64,000 bases of DNA from Mucilaginibacter sp. PPCGB 2223. GTDB lineage: Bacteria; Bacteroidota; Bacteroidia; Sphingobacteriales; Sphingobacteriaceae. A program made the position numbers and the translations under genes. Position 1 is the first letter of the stretch; every line of letters begins with the position of its first letter. The stretch is from the NCBI RefSeq assembly GCF_001705515.1, contig NZ_MDJS01000001.1, positions 1,302,001 through 1,366,000 on the forward strand, read 5' to 3'. Under the pieces are notes generated by a model. That model made no database searches and was not told where the DNA came from. It saw only the letters and a program-made list of their open reading frames with translations. Positions 45,892 through 55,143 of the stretch are shown here, in pieces.

Positions 45892-47784
45892 CTACACATA
45901 ATACCTCTCCCCGTCAGTTTTGATCTTGCCTGCATCCAGCAACAAGCGGATTACGGCTATACGTTCTTTATCCGAACCCGTAGCTACAGCCTGCATCAAT
46001 TCGTCTAACGAAAGTGGTTCGCCGGCTAATGCCTGCGCTATTTCGCTGGTGATCTTATCGGTAACGCTGTTGATGTTGAACAGGCGCTTTTCTTCAAGGC
46101 AAACATCACATATACCGCATTTATGTGCATTGTGCTCATCAAAGTAACTTAGCAGCATGCGGCTGCGGCAATTAGGCGCTTCGGCATAGTAAAACACAGC
46201 TTCCATTTTCTGACGGAATACCTGCTTGCGTTGTTCGATATACGCGCGGTCGATCACCACATCTTTAATATCAAGGCGCTGACTTAAAAAAGTAACTTGT
46301 GGTTTATCCGTTTGCGGGATATAGTTGAGCACGTCCATTTTTTGCAATTGCTGCAAACCTTCAATAACCTGTTGTACACTGGCGTTCATGCGCCGGGCCA
46401 GGTCGAACTCGCGGATGCTGACATAATTATCAAAAGCGCCGGCATAGCTGCGTAAAATGGTTTTGACAAAGCCGTCCCAGGCAGCGTATTGTATCTGGAA
46501 TTTGTAGAGCTCTTCATGATCGGCCAAAAACCTGAACCGCGATGGTAAAAACACGCTTTCGGTAAAAGATACGTATTCGTTGCGCTCTAAAAACTTCAGG
46601 GCGTTGAGGGTTTTGATGGGATCGAGCTTATAAGTTGCGCAAAAATCGCCGATGTCCAGGTCAAAACTTACGCCTTCACCCGTTCCGTAGGCCAGTTGGT
46701 AGTAATTGCCAAGGCTGTGATAAACCTTTTTTATTTCATCGATAGCCGGGAAATTCATTTCGAATTTCTTCTCCAGCTTATACCGGTCGCCATAATTATA
46801 CAGCAATACCGCGTATGATTTTTGCCCGTCGCGCCCGGCCCGGCCCGCTTCCTGGTAATAGGCTTCCAAACTTTCGGGGATATCCTGGTGGATCACAAAA
46901 CGCACATCAGGTTTATCGATACCCATCCCGAAGGCGTTGGTGGCGACAATGATGCGGGTTTTATTGTTCTTCCAGTTCTCCTGCTTCAGCGAGCGCACTC
47001 CCGCTTCAAGACCGGCATGATAAAAATCGGCCGGGTAACCATGCTGGTTAAGCATTTGCGCTATCCCGACGGTTTCTTTACGGCTGCGTACATATACTAT
47101 GCCGCTGCCTTTAACGCCCTTGATCACATCGAGCATTTTTTGCAGTTTGTTTTCCTGGTGCTGTACTACATAACTGATATTTTTGCGCTCAAAGCTCTGC
47201 CTGAACACGTTACTTTGCTTAAAGCCAAGCTTTTGCTGAATATCTTCGGCGACGTCGGCAGTAGCTGTTGCTGTTAAAGCCAATACAGGCACATTAGGGT
47301 GCAACTCGCGCAGATCGGCCAGGTGCAGGTACGGCGGGCGGAAGTCATATCCCCACTGCGAGATGCAATGCGCCTCGTCGACCGCTATCAGGTTCACCTG
47401 CATGTGCCTGATGCGTTCTTTAACCAGTTCGGATAACAGCCGCTCGGGCGAGAGATACAGAAACTTCACATCGTTATAAATACAATTGTCGAGCGCTACA
47501 TCAACCTCGCGTTTGGTCATACCCGATACAATAGACACAGCGTTAATGCCTTTGGCATGCAGGTTTTCAACCTGGTCTTTCATCAGGGCTATCAGCGGCG
47601 ATATCACCAGGCAAATACCTTCTTTGGCTAAAGCGGGCACCTGGAAACAAACCGATTTGCCGCCACCTGTCGGCAGCAGCGCCAGGGTATCGCGGCCGAT
47701 CAAAACAGACTGGATGATCTCTTCCTGTAAAGGACGGAACTCCTTATGTTTCCAGTAATGTTCGAGTATTTCCTGTATCGTCAT
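45892..47784 (-). CDS. recQ: ATP-dependent DNA helicase RecQ
   Basis: 630 residues. Walker A PTGGGKS, motif II VDEAHCISQWGYDFRPPY, motif VI QEAGRAGRDGQ and a zinc-binding set (CRSRMLLSYFDEH...CGICDVC) define the RecQ core plus Zn/RQC domain. The C-terminal 60 residues do not look like a standard HRDC domain, so this is the shorter RecQ form common in Bacteroidota, which often have two copies. It acts in recombination repair and fork processing. Confidence 0.93.
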   Translation of the reverse strand: MTIQEILEHYWKHKEFRPLQEEIIQSVLIGRDTLALLPTGGGKSVCFQVPALAKEGICLVISPLIALMKDQVENLHAKGINAVSIVSGMTKREVDVALDNCIYNDVKFLYLSPERLLSELVKERIRHMQVNLIAVDEAHCISQWGYDFRPPYLHLADLRELHPNVPVLALTATATADVAEDIQQKLGFKQSNVFRQSFERKNISYVVQHQENKLQKMLDVIKGVKGSGIVYVRSRKETVGIAQMLNQHGYPADFYHAGLEAGVRSLKQENWKNNKTRIIVATNAFGMGIDKPDVRFVIHQDIPESLEAYYQEAGRAGRDGQKSYAVLLYNYGDRYKLEKKFEMNFPAIDEIKKVYHSLGNYYQLAYGTGEGVSFDLDIGDFCATYKLDPIKTLNALKFLERNEYVSFTESVFLPSRFRFLADHEELYKFQIQYAAWDGFVKTILRSYAGAFDNYVSIREFDLARRMNASVQQVIEGLQQLQKMDVLNYIPQTDKPQVTFLSQRLDIKDVVIDRAYIEQRKQVFRQKMEAVFYYAEAPNCRSRMLLSYFDEHNAHKCGICDVCLEEKRLFNINSVTDKITSEIAQALAGEPLSLDELMQAVATGSDKERIAVIRLLLDAGKIKTDGERYYV

Positions 47785-47968
47785 TGCCTGATGGCTGCTT
47801 TTGCGGGGTTTAATATCCGAATTAAAATCGAATTGCGGCAGGCCTGTTGTTTACTCTCGTGACATTTGCTTTCGCCCGGTGAAATTAAGGTTAACCTGCT
47901 GATAAACTTTAAATTACTTATTGGAATTGACGAACAGGTAATTGTATATTGCGTAAAAAAACAATCCC

Positions 47969-48400
47969 ATGGAACCCCAAAATTACGCTAATCATGCCCG
48001 TTATGTCAGAGGCTACCATTTTTTGCTGGGCCTCTTGTTATTTGCCGGCTTACTTATTTCGGCAGTCAACCTGGCCCGCCACTGGAACGTGAAAGGCTTT
48101 GTAAGCGCCGCTATGATCGTACTGCTGTATGTTTGCTGCGGTTTGATGTACTGGTACCTGCGCCGTTTCCCGCTTAAGGCACAGGACCGCGCCATACGCG
48201 CCGAAGAAAGCCTGCGCTATTATATATTAACAGGTAAAGCTATTGATAAACGACTGACGATGGCCCAGATCATATCGCTGCGTTTTGCATCTGATGAAGA
48301 ATATATCGATCTGGCCGAAAGGGCAGCCAGCGAGAACCTGTCGCCCAAAGAAATTAAGAAAGCGATCAAAAACTGGAGGGCCGACCATCACAGGGCATAA
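47969..48400 (+). CDS. DUF6526 family membrane protein
   Basis: 143 residues. 'QNYANHARYVRGYHFLLGLLL' and two transmembrane helices (about 17-38 and 47-66) are followed by a cytoplasmic helical part ('ESLRYYILTGKAIDKRLTMAQIISLRFASDEEY'), matching DUF6526. Function unknown. The gene ends at a strong terminator. Confidence 0.85.
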   Translation: MEPQNYANHARYVRGYHFLLGLLLFAGLLISAVNLARHWNVKGFVSAAMIVLLYVCCGLMYWYLRRFPLKAQDRAIRAEESLRYYILTGKAIDKRLTMAQIISLRFASDEEYIDLAERAASENLSPKEIKKAIKNWRADHHRA

Positions 48401-48406
48401 GTTACC

Positions 48407-48432
48407 GGCAGCGCTAAACCGCTGCCTTTTTT
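48407..48432 (+). terminator. Rho-independent terminator of the DUF6526 gene
   Basis: Stem GGCAGCG / CGCTGCC with loop CTAAAC, followed by TTTTTT. The U-tract touches the last codon of the convergent gene. Confidence 0.88.
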
Positions 48433-49447
48433 ATTCATCCGGCGGGCGATATTCAAAAGGAAGCAAATCGCCCACCCGTTGTATAGCCATAAAGCCGACC
48501 CATTGCAATTTGTCTTCGCAATAGCCATTTTTATCGATATAGCATTTTTTTTGCGTCTGCCACAAGTCGGTTGGGCTGCGTTTATCCCCTTTGTAAATAA
48601 TGGATATTTTATAAGGCAGGGAGATGTATTTGGCACCTTGCTGATCGGCATGTACAATGCTGTCCACGCTTACCGGATACTGGTCCTGGAAATAAATTTC
48701 AAACTCATCATCCCCGAGCGTGTTGTTCCACAGTGACCGGATAAATTGCATCCGAGATCCGGCGTATGCATCTTCACGGTTATATTTTACAATCTTGCGG
48801 TTAGCGTCGGTAGCCTGATCTTTAAAAACAAAGTGCCCGTCGTAACTGGTAGTACCGTCGTGCTGCTTAAAATAATCCAGGTAATAGCTGATATGATAAC
48901 CAAGGCGCTTATTTTCTATTTCGATGGCTTTATCGCAGGATGCTGTTAAGGTACCCGTTTTGCGGCTGTAATTCAGCTCGATATCATCCATATTTATAAT
49001 TGTACACAATGCCGCATTACGGGTTGTGCCTATAAACTCGCGCAGGAACATCCGCTCCATGGCCTCGCGCGATTTTGAGCTCACGTTAATGGTAATGGTT
49101 TTAAGTTCGTTTACTTTGGGTTTCAAATACACCTTAAGCAACTTGTCTGCGCTGTACTCATTGATCACGGCCGACTGATAACCTACACAACTTACAATCA
49201 GCGGTATCTTACCTTCGAGCACCTGCAGCCTGAATGCGCCGGTTTTATCGCTGGTGGTGCCGGTTAGCGTACCACCCAGGTAAATGCTGGCATGTGCAAT
49301 AATACTATCGGTACCCGCACGGTATACTTTCCCGCTGATTACCTGCGCCCCGACACATAAAGGGATATACAACAGGATGACCAGCAGCCATGCCAAACGG
49401 CCCGAAAAACTTATTCGGCAAAAAGAATCTGTTGTTTTGATAACCAC
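48431..49447 (-). CDS. CarboxypepD-regulatory-like domain protein
   Basis: 338 residues from a GTG start; no ATG is available upstream of the signal sequence. A signal peptide (about 1-35, ending 'CVGAQ') precedes a CarboxypepD_reg-like Ig domain (about 36-120, 'VISGKVYRAGTDSIIAHASIYLGG', 'GAFRLQVLEGKIPLIVSCVGY'). The remaining 200 residues resemble the uncharacterised beta-rich domain often found after it in Bacteroidota envelope proteins. Function unknown. Confidence 0.8.
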   Translation of the reverse strand: MVIKTTDSFCRISFSGRLAWLLVILLYIPLCVGAQVISGKVYRAGTDSIIAHASIYLGGTLTGTTSDKTGAFRLQVLEGKIPLIVSCVGYQSAVINEYSADKLLKVYLKPKVNELKTITINVSSKSREAMERMFLREFIGTTRNAALCTIINMDDIELNYSRKTGTLTASCDKAIEIENKRLGYHISYYLDYFKQHDGTTSYDGHFVFKDQATDANRKIVKYNREDAYAGSRMQFIRSLWNNTLGDDEFEIYFQDQYPVSVDSIVHADQQGAKYISLPYKISIIYKGDKRSPTDLWQTQKKCYIDKNGYCEDKLQWVGFMAIQRVGDLLPFEYRPPDE

Positions 49448-49490
49448 AAAGTGAAAATTGGTTTTGTATTTGCAATACTAATTTAAAAAA

Positions 49491-49496
49491 AGGAGG
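49491..49496 (+). promoter_or_regulatory. Strong Shine-Dalgarno of the 43-aa peptide gene
   Basis: AGGAGG, 5 nt before the ATG at 49502, is the anti-Shine-Dalgarno complement. Most genes in this window have no such site, so it supports translation of the small frame. Confidence 0.7.
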
Positions 49497-49501
49497 GCAA
49501 A

Positions 49502-49633
49502 ATGTTAATCCCGAACAAGCAAATCGTTAAAAGCGTATTGTCGACCGTATTTGTGATGGTAATCATAGGATTGATTATCGTGGTTGGGGCAAAATTGCTT
49601 GAGCAGAACATGCACGAACATTTCTTTCTTTAA
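49502..49633 (+). CDS. 43-aa single-pass membrane peptide
   Basis: MLIPNKQIVK then one hydrophobic helix (about residues 11-31), then a short His-containing tail (LLEQNMHEHFFL). The perfect Shine-Dalgarno, a divergent upstream gene (54 bp) and a terminator downstream mark it as a real, independently expressed gene. I do not recognise the family. Its topology (basic N-terminus, one helix) fits an inner-membrane small protein or type-I-toxin-like peptide; no antisense RNA is evident. Confidence 0.7.
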   Translation: MLIPNKQIVKSVLSTVFVMVIIGLIIVVGAKLLEQNMHEHFFL

Positions 49634-49741
49634 AAAATGATTGTGTAGTAAGTTCCCCAGTTGCACGAACGGGCAAAAATACGTGCAAGTGTTTCCACAT
49701 CTATTATTTACTGTTTTTAAGCATAAGGCTATAGTTTATAT

Positions 49742-49773
49742 CAAAATACCGCCCCGTTATGGGCGGTATTTTG
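49742..49773. terminator. Perfect 13-bp hairpin terminator
   Basis: Arms 49742-49754 and 49761-49773 (AAAATACCGCCC / GGGCGGTATTTT core) with loop CGTTAT; A-run before and T-run after make it bidirectional. It ends the 43-aa gene transcript, 108 bp after its stop. Confidence 0.85.
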
Positions 49774-49815
49774 ATTAATGTCTTACAGAGGGCAATTTTT
49801 TAATGATCCCTGTTC

Positions 49816-50385
49816 ATGATATCTTTGACCATGATACCAGTAAGCCGCATCGCCACCTTAGCCGATATACCCTATCTTAATCAACTGATCGCCTTATCAG
49901 TAAAAGAGTTGAGTAAGGATTACTACACCCCGCAGCAGGTTGAAAGCTCCATCAAATATATTTTTGGTGTAGATACCCAGTTAATTGCCGACGGTACTTA
50001 TTATGTTTTAACTGCCGACGACACCATTGCAGCCTGTGGCGGATGGAGTAAGCGCAACACATTATACGGTGGCGATCAGTTTAAGGAAGAGGCCGACCCG
50101 CTGCTCGACCCGGCTACAGACGCGGCGCGCATCCGTGCTTTTTTTGTACACCCGGCGTATGCACGCCGCGGCTTAGGTCGTACTATGATCAATATCTGTG
50201 AGGAAGCTGCCAGACGTGAGGGCTTTACCAGTTTTGAGCTGGGATCGACACTGCCCGGCGAACCGCTTTACCGGGCGATGGGTTATGAAGCTATCGAGCA
50301 ACACAACGTACCGATGCCCGATGGTGAGTTTTTGCAGGTGATTAAAATGCGGAAGGCGCCCCAGCCCCTTGAAGGGGGAGTTTAA
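49816..50385 (+). CDS. GNAT family N-acetyltransferase
   Basis: 189 residues from the ATG at 49816 (a second ATG at 49831 is possible). A single GNAT domain: 'RAFFVHPAYARRGLGRTMI' is the acetyl-CoA-binding motif A (RRGLGR), and 'GSTLPGEPLYRAMGYE' is motif B. Substrate unknown. The last residues (APQPLEGGV) are encoded by a palindromic G/C-box repeat that also lies at the 3' end of the MATE gene. Confidence 0.88.
   Translation: MISLTMIPVSRIATLADIPYLNQLIALSVKELSKDYYTPQQVESSIKYIFGVDTQLIADGTYYVLTADDTIAACGGWSKRNTLYGGDQFKEEADPLLDPATDAARIRAFFVHPAYARRGLGRTMINICEEAARREGFTSFELGSTLPGEPLYRAMGYEAIEQHNVPMPDGEFLQVIKMRKAPQPLEGGV
50356..50380. repeat. Palindromic G/C-box repeat at the GNAT 3' end
   Basis: CCCCAGCCCCTTGAAGGGGGAG is a third copy of the family at 32141-32223, here wholly inside the GNAT coding frame. 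Confidence 0.7.
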
Positions 50386-50486
50386 TCTGCAAATGAAAGC
50401 CTTAATTATTGCAAAATTGCGCTTTTTTAAGTATATTGTATGGATTGAAATCAAGATGCGAGAATGAAAAGCCAAGACAAAAACAT

Positions 50487-50512
50487 TGAAAAATCTCTTA
50501 CAATTTCCCCCC
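50487..50512. repeat. Direct repeat, copy 1
   Basis: A 26-bp sequence (TGAAAAATCTCTTACAATTT plus six C) recurs 66 bp downstream with one mismatch. The gap 50386-50700 holds no other gene; a slightly diverged palindromic element may be involved. Confidence 0.7.
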
Positions 50513-50552
50513 ATTGTTTAATGATTGAGTTTTGAAAGATTGAATAAAATGA

Positions 50553-50578
50553 TGAAAAATTTCTTACAATTTCCCCCC
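50553..50578. repeat. Direct repeat, copy 2
   Basis: Second copy of the 26-bp repeat, differing from the copy at 50487 only by C to T at position 9. Confidence 0.7.
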
Positions 50579-50700
50579 TTGGCACATTATAAAATTGACA
50601 ACAGATAGTCAAAAGAAAGTTAAAAATACCGAAGAATACCTATGTGTTGTTTAATAACCATTGTCAAATCGTTAATTTAGCCTGCATCAAACTGCCCTCA

Positions 50701-53700
50701 ATGAGATCATTAGTTTTTATTGCCCTGCTCCTATTTTTCATATCTGCAACTAATGCCCAAACCAAATGGAACGTTGAGAACCCTCCGGGCACATCAAAAA
50801 AAATAACCATTACCACCAACGAGGGTACCTGGATGGATGTGGATGTTAGTCCGGACGGTAAAAGCATCGTATTCGACCTGCTGGGCGATATTTATACTAT
50901 GCCGATTACCGGCGGCAAAGCTACGCTATTAGCGGGCGGCAAAGCCTGGGAGGTGCAGCCGAGGTACAGTCCGGACGGGAAGACGATATCCTATACCAGC
51001 GACCGCGACGGCGCCGATAACATCTGGCTGATGAACGCCGACGGTAATAACAAACGTGCATTGACGCACGAGACTTTTCGCCTGCTGAACAATGCCAGCT
51101 GGACACCCGACGGGCAATATGTGGTTGCCCGTAAACATTTTACCGGTTTCCGCAGTTTAGGCGCCGGTGAAATGTGGCTCTATAATAAAAACGGCGGCGA
51201 CGGCCTGCAGCTCACCAAACGCAAAAACGACCAGCAGGATGCCGGCGAGCCCGTGGCTTCGCCCGACGGTAAATACATTTACTGGAGCGAGGATGTTACG
51301 CCAGGCCCGTACTTTCAATACAATAAGGATCCCAACGGCGGAATTTATGCCATTAACCGGCTTAACCGCGAAACCGGTGAGACCGAAACCGTGGCATCCG
51401 GAGTCGGCGGTGCCTGCCGCCCTCAGCTCTCGCCCGATGGCAAGCTGATGGCTTTTGTAAAACGGGTAAGGCTGAAATCGGTGCTGTACCTGAAAGACCT
51501 GGCCACGCAGGAAGAATGGCCGGTTTATGATAACCTGTCGCACGATCAGCAGGAAACCTGGGCCATATTCGGGGTGTACCCCAATTTTTCCTTTACGCCC
51601 GACAGTAAAAACGTAGTGTTCTATGCCAAAGGCAAGATATGGAACTTAGGGATCGACAGCCTTAACGTTAAAGAAGTGCCTTTTGAAGCGACGGGCACGC
51701 AAACCATCAGCGATGCGCTGCACTTCCCGCAGAAGGTTTTCCAGGATGAATTTACGGTCAAGATGATCCGGCAGCTCACCACTTCACCTGACGGGAAACG
51801 AATAGCATTTAACGCCGCAGGTTACATTTATACCAAATACCTGCACCCGGATAGTTTACCGCACCGGATAACCGCTACACCCGACCTTGAGTACGAACCT
51901 GCGTTCAGCCCGGATGGCAACTCGCTTACCTATATCGATTGGAGCGACGAACTGAAAGGATCGGTCAATATCATCGATCTGCGCACGCACCTGGTTACCC
52001 GCCTCACTACCGATAAAGGCTTTTACTATATGCCTGAGTTTTCGAACAGGGGCGATAAAGTGATCTATGTAAAAGGCCAGGGTAATGATGAGCTGGGTTA
52101 TTTTTTCGGAAACATGCCGGGCATGTATACCATCCCGGTAACGGGCGGCAAACCGCAATTTATACAAAGCGACGGCATTTACCCGCAATTTTCGCCAGAC
52201 GATTCGAAGATCTATTACCAAAGTACCGAAGGTAATAAAAAAGCCTTTAAAGTGATGGATGCGGGCGGCGCCAATCAGAAAACCCTGTATACCTCGACCT
52301 ACGCCACACAGTTTGCGCCGAGCCCGGATGGTAAATGGATGGCATTTACCGAGCTGTTCAATTGTTACCTGACACCGATGGTTAGCACCGGCAGCGCGCA
52401 GGATCTTTCGGCGGGGAACAAAGCTATCCCACTTACCAAATTGACGCGAGACGCAGGTACTTACCTGCACTGGGCCAAAGACAGCCAGCACCTGATGTGG
52501 ACGCTCGGACCGAAATACTTCAGCCGCGATATCCATACCGCTTTCCCTTTTATTGAAGGTGGCCCGGACAAAACACCGCCGGTTGATACGGTTGGCATTG
52601 ATATAGGCCTGAAACTGAAATCCGATCTGCCGCAAGGCAAAATAGCGTTTAAGAACGCCCGCATTATTACCATGAAGGGCGATGAGGTAATTGAGAATGG
52701 TTCGATTGTGATTGAGCAAAATAAAATAACCGCCGTGGGTAAAGCCGCCGAGGTGACCATCCCGGCCGATGCGAAGGTTTACGATGCTGCCGGCAAAACC
52801 ATTATGCCGGGGATTGTGGATGTGCACGCGCATTTGCATACCAGCCCGGATGGCGTTTCGCCGCAGCAGGACTGGAACTATTTTGCCAACCTGGCCTTTG
52901 GCGTAACCACCTCTCACGATCCGTCGAGCAATACCGAGATGGTTTTCAGCCAGAGCGAAATGGTAAAGGCCGGCATCATGACCGGGCCGCGTATTTACTC
53001 GACGGGCAGTATCCTGTACGGGGCAGACGGCGATTTCAAAGTGGTGATCAACAGCCTTGACGATGCACGCGCCAACCTGCGCAGGTTAAAGGCTGTTGGC
53101 GCATTTTCGGTAAAAAGCTATAACCAGCCACGCCGCGAACAACGCCAGCAAATTATTGCCGCTGCGCGCGAACTGGGTATGGAGGTTGTACCTGAGGGCG
53201 GATCGACCTTTTTCACCAACATGAACATGATACTGGACGGGCACACCGGTATTGAGCATAACATTCCGGTTGTGCCGGTTTATAAAGATGTAAAATCGCT
53301 TTGGAACGCCAGCAAAACGGGCTATACTCCTACTTTGATTGTAAGCTATGGTACACAATTCGGCGAAAATTACTGGTACGACCGCACTGAGGTTTGGAAG
53401 AATGAGCACCTGCTTAACTTTACGCCAAGATCCATTATTGATGCGCGCTCACGTAGGCGAACCACGTCCGAATATGGCGACTATGGCCACATCGAGGTAT
53501 CAAAAGCGGTAAAACAAATTGCCGATGGCGGCACTAAAGTGAACCTTGGCGCACACGGGCAATTGCAAGGTTTAGGTGCGCATTGGGAGCTATGGATGCT
53601 GACGCAGGGCGGTATGTCGCCCATGCAGGCTATACGCTGCGCAACCATCAACGGTGCAAGCTATTTAGGAATGGATAAAGAGATTGGTTCACTTGAAGTA

Positions 53701-53943
53701 GGCAAACTGGCCGATTTGATCGTGCTGAATGAGAACCCGCTGGAAGATATCCACAATAGTGATAAGATAAAGTTTGTGATGGCTAACGGCCGCCTGTACG
53801 ATGCCGAATCGATGAACGAGATCGGTAACCGCGATAAGCCAAGGTTACGTTTCTGGTGGCAAATGAACCGTGGCGACGTAGCTAACCTGCCTATCGGCAA
53901 TCAGCGAACCTGGCTGTACACCGTGCAGGATGGCGACCAATAA
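50701..53943 (+). CDS. Secreted propeller-amidohydrolase
   Basis: 1080 residues from the ATG at 50701, which gives a signal peptide (ending 'ATNAQ'); an upstream TTG is rejected. The first 600 residues are TolB/PD40-type propeller repeats with recurring 'SPDGKxIxY' segments. From about 640 on there is a metal-dependent amidohydrolase: 'PGIVDVHAHLHTS' holds the first metal His pair, 'GHTGIEHNIPV' and 'LGAHGQLQGLGAHWELWM' further ligands, and 'GSLEVGKLADLIVL' the usual C-terminal barrel. Probably a periplasmic peptidase or lactonase-type hydrolase; the substrate is unknown. Confidence 0.9.
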   Translation: MRSLVFIALLLFFISATNAQTKWNVENPPGTSKKITITTNEGTWMDVDVSPDGKSIVFDLLGDIYTMPITGGKATLLAGGKAWEVQPRYSPDGKTISYTSDRDGADNIWLMNADGNNKRALTHETFRLLNNASWTPDGQYVVARKHFTGFRSLGAGEMWLYNKNGGDGLQLTKRKNDQQDAGEPVASPDGKYIYWSEDVTPGPYFQYNKDPNGGIYAINRLNRETGETETVASGVGGACRPQLSPDGKLMAFVKRVRLKSVLYLKDLATQEEWPVYDNLSHDQQETWAIFGVYPNFSFTPDSKNVVFYAKGKIWNLGIDSLNVKEVPFEATGTQTISDALHFPQKVFQDEFTVKMIRQLTTSPDGKRIAFNAAGYIYTKYLHPDSLPHRITATPDLEYEPAFSPDGNSLTYIDWSDELKGSVNIIDLRTHLVTRLTTDKGFYYMPEFSNRGDKVIYVKGQGNDELGYFFGNMPGMYTIPVTGGKPQFIQSDGIYPQFSPDDSKIYYQSTEGNKKAFKVMDAGGANQKTLYTSTYATQFAPSPDGKWMAFTELFNCYLTPMVSTGSAQDLSAGNKAIPLTKLTRDAGTYLHWAKDSQHLMWTLGPKYFSRDIHTAFPFIEGGPDKTPPVDTVGIDIGLKLKSDLPQGKIAFKNARIITMKGDEVIENGSIVIEQNKITAVGKAAEVTIPADAKVYDAAGKTIMPGIVDVHAHLHTSPDGVSPQQDWNYFANLAFGVTTSHDPSSNTEMVFSQSEMVKAGIMTGPRIYSTGSILYGADGDFKVVINSLDDARANLRRLKAVGAFSVKSYNQPRREQRQQIIAAARELGMEVVPEGGSTFFTNMNMILDGHTGIEHNIPVVPVYKDVKSLWNASKTGYTPTLIVSYGTQFGENYWYDRTEVWKNEHLLNFTPRSIIDARSRRRTTSEYGDYGHIEVSKAVKQIADGGTKVNLGAHGQLQGLGAHWELWMLTQGGMSPMQAIRCATINGASYLGMDKEIGSLEVGKLADLIVLNENPLEDIHNSDKIKFVMANGRLYDAESMNEIGNRDKPRLRFWWQMNRGDVANLPIGNQRTWLYTVQDGDQ

Positions 53944-54013
53944 AAAAAGCTACAACGAGTGCAGCTATTTGTTCAATATAATAAATCAGTTAAGAGAAGG
54001 GACTTGGTGATTG

Positions 54014-54100
54014 TTACGCTACAGCTAATGCCTGCTGTTTTTTTGCGCGTTGAGCCTTGATATAAATTACAATACGGGTAATAATGAGAGCAGTAATCAT
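54014..54100 (-). CDS. Possible 28-aa membrane peptide
   Basis: In the 400-bp gap between the amidohydrolase and DsbA genes, a minus-strand ATG frame encodes 28 residues: a hydrophobic N-terminal half (MITALIITRIVIYI) and a basic tail (KAQRAKKQQ). No Shine-Dalgarno or promoter is visible. The pattern is plausible for a small membrane protein but unproven; the rest of the gap holds nothing recognisable. Confidence 0.3.
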   Translation of the reverse strand: MITALIITRIVIYIKAQRAKKQQALAVA

Positions 54101-54295
54101 ACAAATAAGTATTACATCAGTTAATCAATACGCCCGACATCAGGGGATCGGGCAACAATTCTGTTACAAAGATAAGGCGTAAAAGCAATTTTCCTAATAG
54201 TTTATAAAATTTATTTTTTCAGCGATTAAACCTTTTAACAATTTCATAGTTGCGTCATTTTAAAAAGCCTGATCAGTTGGTGTTTAATCGTTGAC

Positions 54296-54303
54296 TACCT
54301 TTG
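54296..54303 (+). promoter_or_regulatory. Putative -7 box for the DsbA-like gene
   Basis: TACCTTTG matches TAnnTTTG exactly, 47 nt before the ATG. TTGG lies 15-16 nt upstream, a short spacer. Confidence 0.45.
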
Positions 54304-54350
54304 TACGGTGATAGTTTTACAAATGTTGTGCCTGTAACTAAAAAGAAAAA

Positions 54351-55055
54351 ATGCAAACAGATAAATTAAAGGTTGAGATATGGTCGGATGTGATGTGCCC
54401 GTTCTGCTACATCGGAAAAAGGCGTTTTGAGGGCGCTTTGCAACAATTCGAACATAAAAACAATATTGAGGTGGTTTGGAAGAGTTTCCAGCTCGACCCG
54501 ACGATGAAAAGTGAGCCGGGTAAAAATATCCACGAATATTTAGCCGAGCGGAAAGGATTTTCCCTTGAGCGTTCCATCCAGCTGCATGAGCAGATGACTG
54601 CCAATGCTGCCGAGCTTGGCCTCGAATACAATTTTGATCGGGCGGTTATTGCCAACTCATTCAATGCGCACCGCTTTTCGCACCTGGCCAAAACATACGG
54701 CTTACAGGATGCTGCCGAAGAAGCATTATTCAGGGCTTATTTTACAGAGGGTAAAGATATCGCCGATCAGGCCACGCTGATTGGTTTGGGTGAACAGATC
54801 GGCCTCGATCCTGCCATGGTAAAACAAGTGCTTGAAAGCGACCAGTATGCCGATGATGTGCGGCAGGATATTTATGAGGCACAACAAATAGGTGCCCGCG
54901 GCGTACCGTTTTTTGTTTTAGGGGATAAATATGCCGTATCGGGCGCGCAACCTACCGAAACGTTTTTGGGAGCTTTAAACCAAACCTGGAACGAGGTAAT
55001 GCCTGCCGCTACTGCTATTGACGGACCGGTTTGCGGACCGGGCGGAGATTGCTGA
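54351..55055 (+). CDS. DsbA-family oxidoreductase, FrnE-like
   Basis: 234 residues. Redox motif Cys16-Pro-Phe-Cys19 ('DVMCPFCYIGKRRF'), the thioredoxin-fold cis-Pro in 'ARGVPFFV' and a helical insert match the FrnE/2-hydroxychromene-2-carboxylate isomerase-like DsbA family. No signal peptide, so cytoplasmic. The C-terminal CGPGGDC, a second Cys pair, is common in FrnE relatives and may aid disulfide exchange. Probable thiol-disulfide isomerase in stress. Confidence 0.92.
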   Translation: MQTDKLKVEIWSDVMCPFCYIGKRRFEGALQQFEHKNNIEVVWKSFQLDPTMKSEPGKNIHEYLAERKGFSLERSIQLHEQMTANAAELGLEYNFDRAVIANSFNAHRFSHLAKTYGLQDAAEEALFRAYFTEGKDIADQATLIGLGEQIGLDPAMVKQVLESDQYADDVRQDIYEAQQIGARGVPFFVLGDKYAVSGAQPTETFLGALNQTWNEVMPAATAIDGPVCGPGGDC

Positions 55056-55143
55056 AAGTTTTGAGCCCTGGGTCAGGAGTCTTCAGTCGGCGGAAAGCTG
55101 TGGCTGTAATATCCAATCTTTTGTCTTTCTTCTTGACTCCAGA

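Noticed and set aside
51856..52917. 353-codon frame antisense to the amidohydrolase
   Set aside because: The sense strand has intact propeller and amidohydrolase motifs; the antisense frame is compositional.
55056..55143. Short inverted GAGTC/GACTC motifs between the DsbA and flavoprotein genes
   Set aside because: Arms are too short and imperfect to call a terminator or repeat with confidence.
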